Source: Stutzerimonas stutzeri
GTDB lineage: Bacteria; Pseudomonadota; Gammaproteobacteria; Pseudomonadales; Pseudomonadaceae
Direction: 5' to 3'
Length of the DNA: 64,000 nucleotides
Assembly (NCBI GenBank): GCA_002387205.1
Contig: DGLA01000022.1
Span: 62,001-126,000 of the forward strand
Part shown: one piece after another, positions 17,667 through 26,182 of the stretch
Layout of the letters: each line of letters starts with the position of its first letter
How positions within the stretch are numbered: the stretch's first letter is position 1
Notes under the pieces: model-generated
Database searches by the model: none
What the model saw: only the letters and a program-made list of their open reading frames with translations
Told to the model about the DNA's origin: nothing
Made by a program: the position numbers and the translations under genes

Positions 17667-19061
17667 ATGAGCACCGACAAGACCAACCAGTCCTGGGGCG
17701 GCCGCTTCAGCGAGCCCGTCGACGCCTTCGTCGCCCGATTCACCGCCTCCGTCGAGTTCGACAAGCGCCTCTACCGTCACGACATCATGGGTTCCATCGC
17801 CCATGCCACCATGCTGGAAAAAGCAGGCGTGTTGAATGCGGACGAGCGTGACCAGATCATCGCGAACCTGAAGGACATCCAGGGCGAGATCGAGGCCGGC
17901 ACCTTCGACTGGCGCGTCGATTTGGAAGACGTGCACATGAACATCGAGGCGCGGCTGACCGACCGCATAGGCGTTACTGGAAAAAAACTGCACACCGGAC
18001 GCAGCCGCAACGACCAGGTCGCCACCGACATCCGCCTGTGGCTGCGCGACGAAATCGATGTGATCCTCGCCGAAATCACCCGTCTGCAGCAGGGTCTGCT
18101 GGGTCTCGCCGAAGCCGAAGCCGACACCATCATGCCCGGCTTCACCCACCTGCAGACCGCCCAGCCGGTGACCTTCGGCCATCACCTGCTGGCCTGGTTC
18201 GAGATGCTCAGCCGCGACTATGAGCGCCTGGTCGACTGCCGCAAGCGCACCAACCGCATGCCGCTCGGCTCGGCCGCACTGGCCGGCACGACCTACCCGA
18301 TCCAGCGGGAAATCACCTGCGAGCTGCTGGGTTTCGAAGCGATTTCCGGCAACTCGCTGGACGGCGTCTCCGATCGCGACTTCGCCATCGAGTTCTGCGC
18401 CGCCGCCTCCGTGGCGATGATGCACCTGTCGCGCTTCTCCGAAGAGCTGGTGCTCTGGACCAGCGCCCAGTTCCAGTTCATCGACCTGCCGGATCGTTTC
18501 TGCACCGGCTCCTCGATCATGCCGCAGAAGAAGAACCCGGACGTGCCTGAGCTGGTGCGCGGCAAGACCGGACGTGTGTTCGGCGCGCTCGCGGGCCTGC
18601 TGGTGCTGATGAAGGGCCAGCCACTGGCCTACAACAAGGACAACCAGGAAGACAAGGAGCCGCTGTTCGACGCCGCCGACACCCTGCGCGACTCGCTGCG
18701 CGCCTTTGCCGACATGGTCCCGGCGATCAAGCCCAAGCGCGAGATCATGCGCGAGGCAGCACTGCGCGGCTTTTCAACCGCCACGGACCTGGCCGACTAC
18801 CTGGTGCGCAAGGGGCTGCCGTTCCGCGATTGTCACGAGATCGTCGGCCATGCGGTGAAGTACGGAGTGCAGACCGGCAAGGATCTGGCCGAGATGACAC
18901 TGGACGAGCTGCGCCAGTTCAGCGGAGAGATCGGCGACGACGTCTTCGCCGTGCTGACCTTGGAAGGCTCGGTGAACGCCCGCGACCATATCGGCGGCAC
19001 TGCGCCGGCACAGGTTCGTGCGGCCGTTCAGCGTGGCCGTGAGTTGCTGGCCGCTCGCTGA
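17667..19061 (+). CDS. argH: Argininosuccinate lyase
   Basis: This 464-residue cytosolic enzyme splits argininosuccinate into arginine and fumarate, the last step of arginine synthesis. It is a fumarase/aspartase superfamily member; the signature GSSIMPQKKNPDVPEL lies near residues 280-295, and TGRSRNDQVATDIRLWLR and GFTHLQTAQPVTFGHHL line the active site. Length is typical. The protein starts MSTDKTNQSWGGRFSE, as in pseudomonads. It lies 97 bases after the chemoreceptor and ahead of a GNAT gene. The ribosome binding site is weak. Confidence 0.97.
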   Translation: MSTDKTNQSWGGRFSEPVDAFVARFTASVEFDKRLYRHDIMGSIAHATMLEKAGVLNADERDQIIANLKDIQGEIEAGTFDWRVDLEDVHMNIEARLTDRIGVTGKKLHTGRSRNDQVATDIRLWLRDEIDVILAEITRLQQGLLGLAEAEADTIMPGFTHLQTAQPVTFGHHLLAWFEMLSRDYERLVDCRKRTNRMPLGSAALAGTTYPIQREITCELLGFEAISGNSLDGVSDRDFAIEFCAAASVAMMHLSRFSEELVLWTSAQFQFIDLPDRFCTGSSIMPQKKNPDVPELVRGKTGRVFGALAGLLVLMKGQPLAYNKDNQEDKEPLFDAADTLRDSLRAFADMVPAIKPKREIMREAALRGFSTATDLADYLVRKGLPFRDCHEIVGHAVKYGVQTGKDLAEMTLDELRQFSGEIGDDVFAVLTLEGSVNARDHIGGTAPAQVRAAVQRGRELLAAR

Positions 19062-19114
19062 GTCCTGACAGTGGCAGGCGCGAGGCGGCTCGCGTCTGCA
19101 AATTGGAGAGCTGC

Positions 19115-19597
19115 ATGCCCCTGAACATCCGCCCCGCTACAACCGGCGACGCCGCGCTGATCCTGCGCTTCATCACCGAGCTGGCTATCTACGAGCGCGC
19201 CGAGCAGGAAGTCAAAACCGATGTTGCCGGCATTGAATCCAGCCTGTTCGCGGATGACGCCAGCGCCAGTGCCCTTATATGCGAGCGCGATGGCCAGCCG
19301 ATTGGCTACGCGGTCTACTTTTTCAACTATTCGACCTGGCTCGGCCGTAACGGCCTCTATCTCGAAGATCTCTATGTGACGCCCGAAGCCCGCGGAACCG
19401 GGGCGGGCAAGGCGCTGCTAAAGCATCTCGCGCGGCTGGCAGTGTCGCGTGGCTGTGGCCGCTTCGAGTGGTCGGTGCTGGACTGGAATGAACCGGCGAT
19501 AAGATTCTACGAGTCGCTCGGTGCGCGACCGCAAGACGAGTGGACAACCTATCGCTTGACCGGCGCGGCACTCCAGGCTCTGGCAGAGCAACCTTAG
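19115..19597 (+). CDS. GNAT family N-acetyltransferase
   Basis: This 160-residue enzyme transfers acetyl from acetyl-CoA to an amine. The start at 19115 is preceded by TTGGAG; an upstream in-frame TTG overlaps that site. The acetyl-CoA loop is in YVTPEARGTGAGKALL (about residues 88-103), which follows the Arg/Gln-X-X-Gly-X-Gly/Ala pattern, and the C-terminal WNEPAIRFYESLGAR is characteristic of the spermidine/spermine (diamine) acetyltransferase-like subgroup. The real substrate is unknown; proximity to argH may hint at amine metabolism but this is inference. Confidence 0.87.
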   Translation: MPLNIRPATTGDAALILRFITELAIYERAEQEVKTDVAGIESSLFADDASASALICERDGQPIGYAVYFFNYSTWLGRNGLYLEDLYVTPEARGTGAGKALLKHLARLAVSRGCGRFEWSVLDWNEPAIRFYESLGARPQDEWTTYRLTGAALQALAEQP

Positions 19598-19667
19598 CCA
19601 TCGCCGTAGGGGAACTCAGGCGTCTGCATGACGCTCAAGATCGTTGTTACCTCAGCGATTGCCTCCG

Positions 19668-20195
19668 ATGGCCGACCTCAAAACGTTGCTGCTCAATCAG
19701 GACACACAGGGTGCCGAAGTCTTCGACTCGGCGAAGGAGCGCCTGAATTTCTATCGTTCGGAAATCCACTTCGAATCGACGCTGCTGGCCAGTCGCACCA
19801 GTGGCTACCTGTCTTCCCAATCGTTTCTGATGATCGCGTTCGCGTCGTCAATGGCGAACACCAACCCCGACTGGGGCAGCCTGTTCCGTCTGGTCGTGCC
19901 CAGCCTGCTGGCCGTGCTCGGCCTGCTTACTTCATTGCACGCCATACCCGGCATTCGTGCGAGCTTTGATGTGATAGAGCGCTGGCATCGCAAGCAGGCC
20001 GAACTGCTGCAAACCGAAGGTAGTGTTGGGCTGCTGCCCAACCATGATTCGGCTTTGTTCGGCGAAGGCAACAGCCCGGCGGGCGGCGAACGCTACAAAC
20101 GTACACTGCTGTTCTCCCTGCGTACGCCGATCATGTTCGGTAGCGTCTGGGCGCTGTTGGGCATCTTTTGTGTCGTGCTCCACTTTTTCGGATGA
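19668..20195 (+). CDS. Conserved membrane protein of unknown function
   Basis: This 175-residue protein is not one I recognise. I place the start at 19668 (MADLKTLLLNQD), since the upstream codons look random, though no clear ribosome binding site precedes it. A soluble head (1-50) rich in charged residues is followed by hydrophobic segments at about 55-70, 78-100 and 148-172 (FGSVWALLGIFCVVLHFF). The layout resembles small RipA/SLATT-like bacterial membrane proteins, but that is a guess. Its stop codon directly abuts the stop of the convergent corA gene. Confidence 0.65.
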   Translation: MADLKTLLLNQDTQGAEVFDSAKERLNFYRSEIHFESTLLASRTSGYLSSQSFLMIAFASSMANTNPDWGSLFRLVVPSLLAVLGLLTSLHAIPGIRASFDVIERWHRKQAELLQTEGSVGLLPNHDSALFGEGNSPAGGERYKRTLLFSLRTPIMFGSVWALLGIFCVVLHFFG

Positions 20196-21161
20196 TCAGA
20201 GCCAGTCACGAAACTTGAACCAGGCGTAGGGGATGATCGCCGAGACCACCATCATCCCAAGCGCCATGGGATAACCGAATGGCCAGCCGAGCTCGGGCAT
20301 GTTGTCAAAGTTCATGCCGTAGACGGTACCGACCAGCGTCGGTGGCAGAAACAGTACGGCAGCAATGGAAAACACCTTGATGATGGCGTTCTGCTCGATG
20401 TTGATCAGGCCCAGCGTAGCGTCCAGCAGAAAGGCGATATCACCGAGCAGTCGCGCCTGGTGCTCCCCAAGCGAACGCACGTCACGCTCGAGTGCCTTCA
20501 ACGAGCCTTTGGCACCACCTTGCTTGGCATCGCCCACGTGCAGCCGGTAGAAGGCGATCAGGCGGTTCGAGCTGAACAGGCTTTCGCCCAGCTGCGAGAG
20601 CAGAGAACGATGCTGCCCAAGCTGCTGGATAATCTGCTGAAGATCGGTTCGCTGCTCTTTACGCTTGTCGAAGATACAGCGGGACAAGGTCTGCAGTTCA
20701 CCCTGGACGCTCTCCAGCACATCGGCAATGCGATCCACCACGGCATCGGCCAGCCCGAGGAAAATCTGGTGGCTCGCACAGTAGGCAGTAGGCTGGCGCG
20801 CCACCTTGGTTTCGAACTGGCGGAAGGCACTGAGCTCGGAATAGCGCACCGTTACCAGGCAACGGCGGGTCAGCACGAAGGTGACCTGCGCATTTTCCGG
20901 TCGGTGCTCGGCAATTCCCATCACCACCGTCGTGGTCATGAAGATGGCACCGTTTTCATCGTAGAAGCGCGATGAATCCTCGATTTCGGCCAGCTCTTCT
21001 CGGGTGGGTATGTCCAGGCCCAGAGCCCTTTCGACAAAGCGCTCCTCCTGCTGATCCGGCGCCAGCAGGTCCACCCACAACACATTGTCTGGCAGTTGCT
21101 GAATATTCTCGGCGGCGCGCCGCACCAGTGCGCCGTTTTCTAGGCTGTGAAGAATGATCAT
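20196..21161 (-). CDS. corA: CorA/ZntB family divalent cation transporter
   Basis: This 321-residue protein is a CorA-superfamily magnesium/divalent cation channel. The large N-terminal cytoplasmic domain (1-255) is alpha/beta and helical; two membrane helices at about 262-283 and 295-314 are joined by the signature YGMNF (in GTVYGMNFDNMPELGWP). The GMN motif is intact. In P. aeruginosa a CorA gene sits at this place, before cyaA. Substrate may be Mg2+, Co2+ or, as in ZntB, Zn2+. Start ATG at 21161 is natural, with the family start MIILHSLENGALV. Confidence 0.9.
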   Translation of the reverse strand: MIILHSLENGALVRRAAENIQQLPDNVLWVDLLAPDQQEERFVERALGLDIPTREELAEIEDSSRFYDENGAIFMTTTVVMGIAEHRPENAQVTFVLTRRCLVTVRYSELSAFRQFETKVARQPTAYCASHQIFLGLADAVVDRIADVLESVQGELQTLSRCIFDKRKEQRTDLQQIIQQLGQHRSLLSQLGESLFSSNRLIAFYRLHVGDAKQGGAKGSLKALERDVRSLGEHQARLLGDIAFLLDATLGLINIEQNAIIKVFSIAAVLFLPPTLVGTVYGMNFDNMPELGWPFGYPMALGMMVVSAIIPYAWFKFRDWL

Positions 21162-21298
21162 TGCTGGGGTCGCGTTCCCTGATGGTCCATAGTAGGAATA
21201 GAAACCGCCTCAAGCGAAGCGTTCATACAATGTCAGCGCCTAGCTTGCAGGCAGGAAACCGCATCAGATTATCAATATCCGCCAACGAGAACCGCACC

Positions 21299-21565
21299 AT
21301 GACCACCACCTCCGACGATGACGAAACCTTCGCCGAAGAAACCCTTATCCAGGCCATCGAGAATCAGCTTGAAAGCGGCGAGCCCGCTGCGGCGCAGGCC
21401 ACCCTCAACAAGCTGACCCTGGTAGGTTATGAACGCAACGAAACGCTGAAGATGATGGCGCTCGTGCTGGCGGACGAGATCCGCCAGATGCTTGCAGACG
21501 ACCGCCCTTTCGATGTCGAGCGTTATGAAACCCTTCTGCGTGCCTTGCCTGATCTGCCTGAGTAG
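21299..21565 (+). CDS. Small conserved pseudomonad protein of unknown function
   Basis: This is an 88-residue acidic, soluble protein. The ATG at 21299 follows AACGAGAACCGC and begins MTTTSDDDETFAEETLIQ; a longer upstream frame has random composition. It is mostly helical (LESGEPAAAQATLNKLTLVG, NETLKMMALVLADEIRQML). A protein of this kind is found between corA and cyaA in Pseudomonas. The sequence gives no functional clue; the helical repeat-like layout is compatible with a small protein-binding module. Confidence 0.75.
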   Translation: MTTTSDDDETFAEETLIQAIENQLESGEPAAAQATLNKLTLVGYERNETLKMMALVLADEIRQMLADDRPFDVERYETLLRALPDLPE

Positions 21566-21643
21566 ACACCGATCAAGGCAGCCCCGGGCTGAGCATCTAC
21601 ACTTGACGAACCGGGCACAGGCCCACCACTCCGAGGAGCGAAC

Positions 21644-21889
21644 ATGGCGTACACACCTGAACTAGTAGCCGAGCTGGAAATTCTCCGACTGTTCAACCTC
21701 GACAGCACGCTCGAAGGGCTGAAGGTCCACCATGACGCCGGCAACGCAGCGATCGCCGCAACCCAGCGGCTGCATGCAAAAGGCCTGACAACCCAACCGG
21801 ACGGTGGCTATCTGACAGGGCTCGGTCGCGATGCCGCCGAGCACGCCCAGGTGCTGCTGACCATCCTGTCGGAAACCGCAGCGGCCTGA
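21644..21889 (+). CDS. TIGR02647 family small protein
   Basis: This 81-residue protein fits the TIGR02647 family found in Pseudomonas and relatives. It starts MAYTPELVAELEILRLFNLDST and continues GLKVHHDAGNAAIAATQRLHAKGL, a pattern of short helices ending in a turn (LTTQPDGGYLTGLGRDAAEHA) that looks like a winged-helix DNA-binding fold. Role unknown. The ATG has a GAGGAG site seven bases upstream. It lies 78 bases after the previous small gene, so the two may be co-transcribed. Confidence 0.82.
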   Translation: MAYTPELVAELEILRLFNLDSTLEGLKVHHDAGNAAIAATQRLHAKGLTTQPDGGYLTGLGRDAAEHAQVLLTILSETAAA

Positions 21890-22071
21890 AGCCCACCCAT
21901 CCCACCCCGGCTGTAGGCCGGGCCTGGGTGAGCCCTGCTGCCGACCTGGCCATGCTCAGCCAGCGACGGCTCCGTTTCGCTTTTCCCCGGAAGCGACTGC
22001 CGTGCTATTTTTCCGCTCACGCCGCCTTCGACCCGCCACCGGACACCTCAAACATTGCCCACTCCCTGCGA

Positions 22072-24903
22072 ATGAACGGTCATCAGGAAATTCGTCCGAT
22101 CCTTGAGGAAGGTATCGATCGCAAAATGCTGGCTTCGCTGCGGGCTCGCTTTCTCACCGTGAATTCAGGCCGCCTGGAGCGCACCCGGCAGGCGATCTCC
22201 GTTCGCCAGCAGGCCGTATTGAAGCTGTTGCCGCTGCTGTTTCATGTCAATCATCCGATCCTGCCCGGCTACACCACTGCTGCCACGCCGGCCGGCCTCG
22301 CCGGCTTCGATCCCGATGCCGAAACACTGGCTGAAGCCCAGCGCCTCAGCCGATCCTTCCACTACAAGCCGCTACGGGGAAAACCACCCGCATCGATCCT
22401 CGGACTGTTTCTGATGGGCAGTCTGGGTACCGTCGCGCAGGAAGAGCAAAGCGATCTCGATGTCTGGGTCTGCCACGATCCGGAACTGTCCGCAGACCAG
22501 CTCGATGAACTCCGGCGCAAGTGCGACCAGCTGCAAGCCTGGGCTGCAACTCAGGGTAGCGAGGCGCATTTTTTTCTGGTCGATCCCCAGCGCTTTACCC
22601 AGGGCGCACGCGACACCAGGCTGACCTCCGACGATTGCGGTACTACCCAGCACTACCTGTTGCTTGACGAGTTCTACCGCACCGCCATCTGGCTGGGCGG
22701 CCGCACACCGCTCTGGTGGCTGGTGCCGGCGTATGAGGAGCATCGTTACGACGCATATGTACGCATATTGCTGGACAAGCGCTTCGTGCGCAGTGACGAC
22801 GTCCTGGATCTGGGCCATCTCGGCAACATTCCGCCCGGTGAGTACCTTGGCGCCGGGCTCTGGCAGCTCTACAAGGCCGTCGAATCACCCTACAAGTCGC
22901 TGTTCAAGCTGTTGCTGGTTGAGGTGTACGCCAGCGAGCATCCGCAGGTGCGCTGCCTGGGGCTGGACTTCAAGCAGGCCGTCTATGCCAATCGTCTGGA
23001 GCTGGACGAGCTCGATCCCTATATCGTTGCCTACCGCCGCATCGAGCGCTATCTGGCGCAACGCGGTGACCATGAGCGGCTGGCACTCCTGCGTCGCTGC
23101 CTCTACCTGAAGGTCAACAAGCCACTCAGCCGCCCTCCAACAGGGCGCAGCAAGAGCTGGCAACGCCGCCTGCTCGAACGCCTGACATCGGACTGGGGCT
23201 GGGACGAGCGCCAGTTTGCCCAGCTCGATGCACGCAGCCAGTGGAAGGTTCGACGTGTCGTCGAAGAACGACGAGCGCTGGTCAATGAACTGACCTATGC
23301 CTATCGATTCCTGAGCGAGTTTGCCAGGCGACTGCAGATCACCAGCTGCATCAACGGCCGCGACTTCGGCGTACTCGGACGACGCCTGCATGCAGCGATC
23401 GAACGCAAGTCTGGCAAGATCGAAGCCATCAACCTGGGAATCGCGCCGGACCTGGCCGAGCACAGCCTGACGCTGGTGCAGGGTTACGATGCAGCAGATG
23501 ACGTGTCCTGGGCGCTCTACGAAGGCAGGCTGAATGCCAGGCAGATCAGCGATTTCTCGCCATTGAAGCGTTCGCGCGAGCTGATCCCCCTGTTGGCCTG
23601 GTGCCATCGCAACGGTGTGGTCGATGCGGCGACCCATGTTGCCCTGCACCCGGGAGACAGCGGACTGACGGAAGCCGAGCTGTTTGCATTGCTGACGGAC
23701 CTGCGGCAAGCCTTCCCCATGCCGCCGCAGCCGGTGGCCGACGAAGCCCTGCTCAGCGCAGCCACACCGACCAGGGTTCTGCTGCTGGCAAACGTTGGCC
23801 TCGACCCCCTCAGCCCGGCCCAACCACTTTCGTTCGACGAACTGACCGACTCCCTCGGGCTTGGCGCGGCACGGGAGAATCTGGTCCTGAGCATTGATCA
23901 ACTGACGCTCAACAGCTGGGGCGAGCTGCTTGCGACTCGTTACGAGAGCCCCGCCCCTCTGGCCGATTGCCTTCAGGATTACCTGCAGTCGCTGCCAGCA
24001 CAGGGCGTGCGACCAAACCTGCAGGTTCGTTGCTTCAGCCGCAACGCCGGCATGGCGATTGCGCGACGGGTCGAAACGGTTTTTCTTGATGCTCAGACGA
24101 TGCTCGATGAGCCGGGCGAGAGCCGCTATCTGCTGCAGGTCCGTCAGCATTTCCATGTGCTTGATCTCATCGCCGGCAATATCCGCCATACCGCCCTGAG
24201 CGACATGCCTGCGCTGCTGGAGCACCTCGGCGAGGCCCACCAAGGGATGCGCCCGATCCGGGTGGACCGGCACGCACTGGAAGGCACCGATCTTTCGTTG
24301 ATTCTCGGCCAGGCCAGGCCGTATTGCCTTCAGGTGTTCTATCGCATACAGGGGGCCATGGCAGAATTAACGGTGCTCGACGAGTTCAACGCGCTTTGGC
24401 GTCAACAGCAAGCCTATCGGGATGAGCAAAGCCTGCTCACGCCGCTGCTGCGCTTTCTTCAGGCGGTGCGCTATCGCCGTACGACCCAGCTGCCCTTCGA
24501 AGAAAGCCGTTTGGCGGCTATGGATATCCTGTTCTACCAACTGTCATCGACCGCTCCAGGCCGCCCCTTGGCGGTGGAGCGCAGGCCCGCTCCACGCGAC
24601 GAGCCCGGTGATCCACTCCACGATATCCAGGCCATTGTCGAGCCCAGCGAACGGGGACGCTCGCAGGTCACGCTCTATTGCAACCACCAGGAGTTTTCCA
24701 GCCCGGAATACGGCAGCGAACTTTTTGCCGCCGTGGCTCGTTATATCCTGGCCCAGCGGCGGGACGGCGAGCGCTACCCCTGCTACATCACCGACCTTGA
24801 TCTATCCGGGATGCACGGCACCGGTCGCGCCCAGACCGTTCAGCATTTGCGCTACAAGACCCATCTGGAGACCGCCCTCAATCAGGCGCTGCAGACGGTT
24901 TGA
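22072..24903 (+). CDS. cyaA: Class I adenylate cyclase
   Basis: This 943-residue cytosolic enzyme makes cAMP from ATP for the CRP/Vfr system. The catalytic N-terminal half (about 1-550) carries the nucleotidyltransferase motif MGSLGTVAQEEQSDLDVWV at 22413-22469, with the GS and DLD residues that bind metal and ATP. The C-terminal half is the regulatory region known from the enterobacterial enzyme. I start at MNGHQEIRPILEEGIDRK; the frame is open further upstream to 21928 but that part does not look like CyaA. A class I enzyme at this location is standard in pseudomonads. Confidence 0.94.
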   Translation: MNGHQEIRPILEEGIDRKMLASLRARFLTVNSGRLERTRQAISVRQQAVLKLLPLLFHVNHPILPGYTTAATPAGLAGFDPDAETLAEAQRLSRSFHYKPLRGKPPASILGLFLMGSLGTVAQEEQSDLDVWVCHDPELSADQLDELRRKCDQLQAWAATQGSEAHFFLVDPQRFTQGARDTRLTSDDCGTTQHYLLLDEFYRTAIWLGGRTPLWWLVPAYEEHRYDAYVRILLDKRFVRSDDVLDLGHLGNIPPGEYLGAGLWQLYKAVESPYKSLFKLLLVEVYASEHPQVRCLGLDFKQAVYANRLELDELDPYIVAYRRIERYLAQRGDHERLALLRRCLYLKVNKPLSRPPTGRSKSWQRRLLERLTSDWGWDERQFAQLDARSQWKVRRVVEERRALVNELTYAYRFLSEFARRLQITSCINGRDFGVLGRRLHAAIERKSGKIEAINLGIAPDLAEHSLTLVQGYDAADDVSWALYEGRLNARQISDFSPLKRSRELIPLLAWCHRNGVVDAATHVALHPGDSGLTEAELFALLTDLRQAFPMPPQPVADEALLSAATPTRVLLLANVGLDPLSPAQPLSFDELTDSLGLGAARENLVLSIDQLTLNSWGELLATRYESPAPLADCLQDYLQSLPAQGVRPNLQVRCFSRNAGMAIARRVETVFLDAQTMLDEPGESRYLLQVRQHFHVLDLIAGNIRHTALSDMPALLEHLGEAHQGMRPIRVDRHALEGTDLSLILGQARPYCLQVFYRIQGAMAELTVLDEFNALWRQQQAYRDEQSLLTPLLRFLQAVRYRRTTQLPFEESRLAAMDILFYQLSSTAPGRPLAVERRPAPRDEPGDPLHDIQAIVEPSERGRSQVTLYCNHQEFSSPEYGSELFAAVARYILAQRRDGERYPCYITDLDLSGMHGTGRAQTVQHLRYKTHLETALNQALQTV

Positions 24904-24933
24904 CGCGGCCGGCATGGCGTCGCATCCGCTGAT

Positions 24934-25338
24934 TCAGGCCACGTCACCGGCCGCTTCGGGCTGGTACTCCACGGCGAGAAGGGTCAGCTTGAGCACCTTG
25001 CCACCGGGGGTCGGCCAATCGATATGCTGCCCGACGCTGAGCCCCAGGAGAGCACTGCCTACCGGAGCCAATACCGAGACGGTGCCTTCCTTGCCCGCGT
25101 CCTGAGGATAAACCAGCGTCAGGTGGTAATCCTTGCCGCTGCCCTCTTCCCGACAATGCACCCGGGAGTTCATCGAGACCACACCAGCAGGCAATTCGCT
25201 ACGCTCGACCACCTGGGCGCGGGACAACTCTTCTTCGAGCGCCTCGGCGGCCGGACCGTAGTCGGCCAGGCCATCGAGCAGACGCTCGATTCGCTGCAGG
25301 TCGGGCTGGGTAATGATGATAGAGGGTGCACTGGTCAT
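24934..25338 (-). CDS. rnk: Regulator of nucleoside diphosphate kinase Rnk (GreA/GreB-like)
   Basis: This 134-residue protein is Rnk, related to the C-terminal domain of GreA/GreB, which binds in the RNA polymerase secondary channel and influences NDP kinase and alginate in Pseudomonas. A short helical N-terminus (PDLQRIERLLDGLADYG) precedes the FKBP-like domain, with the family blocks VVSMNSRVHCREEGSG, YHLTLVYPQDAG and VLAPVGSALLGLSVGQHIDW. Length matches. It is transcribed toward cyaA and separated from cyaY by a terminator. Confidence 0.94.
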   Translation of the reverse strand: MTSAPSIIITQPDLQRIERLLDGLADYGPAAEALEEELSRAQVVERSELPAGVVSMNSRVHCREEGSGKDYHLTLVYPQDAGKEGTVSVLAPVGSALLGLSVGQHIDWPTPGGKVLKLTLLAVEYQPEAAGDVA

Positions 25339-25383
25339 GGGTCCGGGTTAGCTCCTGCAAAAAAAGTTAAGCGATAGAAAAAC

Positions 25384-25410
25384 AAAACCCCGCCAGAAAG
25401 CGGGGTTTTT
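25384..25410 (-). terminator. Terminator downstream of cyaY
   Basis: A ten-pair stem (AAAACCCCGC / GCGGGGTTTT) with the loop CAGAAA is flanked by T runs on both strands. It lies between the cyaY 3' end and the rnk start, and should stop cyaY transcription. Confidence 0.9.
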
Positions 25411-25498
25411 AACCTAAGACGACCCTACCACAGCTCTTCGATTTAGCAACCCACCTGGAATTTCACATCAGGCGCGTCCACTGGCCAACTCGGCACGC

Positions 25499-25831
25499 TC
25501 AAAGGTCTTCGAAATCCAGCGATTCGCCGCTCTGCTCCAGCGCGACCCTAGACAGCAGCTCGCCCAGGCGCTCGTCATTGGCATCGCAGATCCACAGCGA
25601 ACTGGCTTCGTCATAGTCAAAGTGGAAACCACCCGAGCGCGCCGCGACCCATAGCTGACGCAATGGAGGCTGGCGGCTGAAGATCAGTTGCGTGCCATTC
25701 TCGAAACGCACGGTCAGCACACCACCGGAATTCTCCAGGTCGACGTCCATTCCGCTGTGATCGAACACGTCCTCGATTTCTTCCTGCACGGCATCGACCA
25801 GATCGTGAAAACGCGCTTCGCTAAGACTCAT
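25499..25831 (-). CDS. cyaY: Frataxin homologue, iron donor CyaY
   Basis: This 110-residue protein is bacterial frataxin, which binds iron and modulates iron-sulfur cluster assembly on IscU/IscS. The start at 25831 gives MSLSEARFHDLVDAVQEEIE; the frame extends further upstream with random sequence. The acidic first helix (EEIEDVFDHSGMDVDLE) carries the iron-binding residues; NGTQLIFSRQPPLRQLWVAA and GGFHFDYD form the conserved sheet, including the QLWVA surface. It is divergent from lptM-lysA, as in many proteobacteria. Confidence 0.94.
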   Translation of the reverse strand: MSLSEARFHDLVDAVQEEIEDVFDHSGMDVDLENSGGVLTVRFENGTQLIFSRQPPLRQLWVAARSGGFHFDYDEASSLWICDANDERLGELLSRVALEQSGESLDFEDL

Positions 25832-26031
25832 GAATGATTTCCTCGGTACGGTGGCAGGGCAGCGCACAGCCACCCGACGATGGCCGCGAGCTTAGCAGGC
25901 GACCGCGGCGTCTAGCGAGCAGCGGACCAGACATCCCTTCTTCATCTCCTGCCGGCGGGCGCGGCCACATAGGCAATCCGGTGGGTGCTGGGTATACTCC
26001 GGCCCATCGATTTTTCTAGGATTGCCCCCCA

Positions 26032-26172
26032 ATGAAGCGTCTGTTGCTTCCACTCATCGCACTGGCGGTTCTCGCTTCCGCGCTGACCGGCTGCGGCCAG
26101 AAAGGCCCGCTCTATCTACCGGACGACGAGGCTACCGCCAAAGAACGTTCCAAAGACCGATTCGAACTGTAA
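26032..26172 (+). CDS. lptM: LptM/LppL small lipoprotein
   Basis: This 46-residue lipoprotein is easily missed. It starts MKRLLLPLIALAVLASAL, has the lipobox LTGC with Cys21 as the acylation site, and continues GQKGPLYLPDD, the conserved LptM (YifL/LppL) core. In E. coli LptM assists maturation of the outer-membrane LPS translocon LptD/LptE. In Pseudomonas it is directly upstream of lysA as here (10 bases between them). Upstream GGTATACTCC at 25991-26000 may be the -10 region. Confidence 0.92.
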   Translation: MKRLLLPLIALAVLASALTGCGQKGPLYLPDDEATAKERSKDRFEL

Positions 26173-26182
26173 GGAGGCAATC

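Noticed and set aside
22885..24273. 462-codon minus-strand frame inside cyaA
   Set aside because: Shadow frame of cyaA; no family features.
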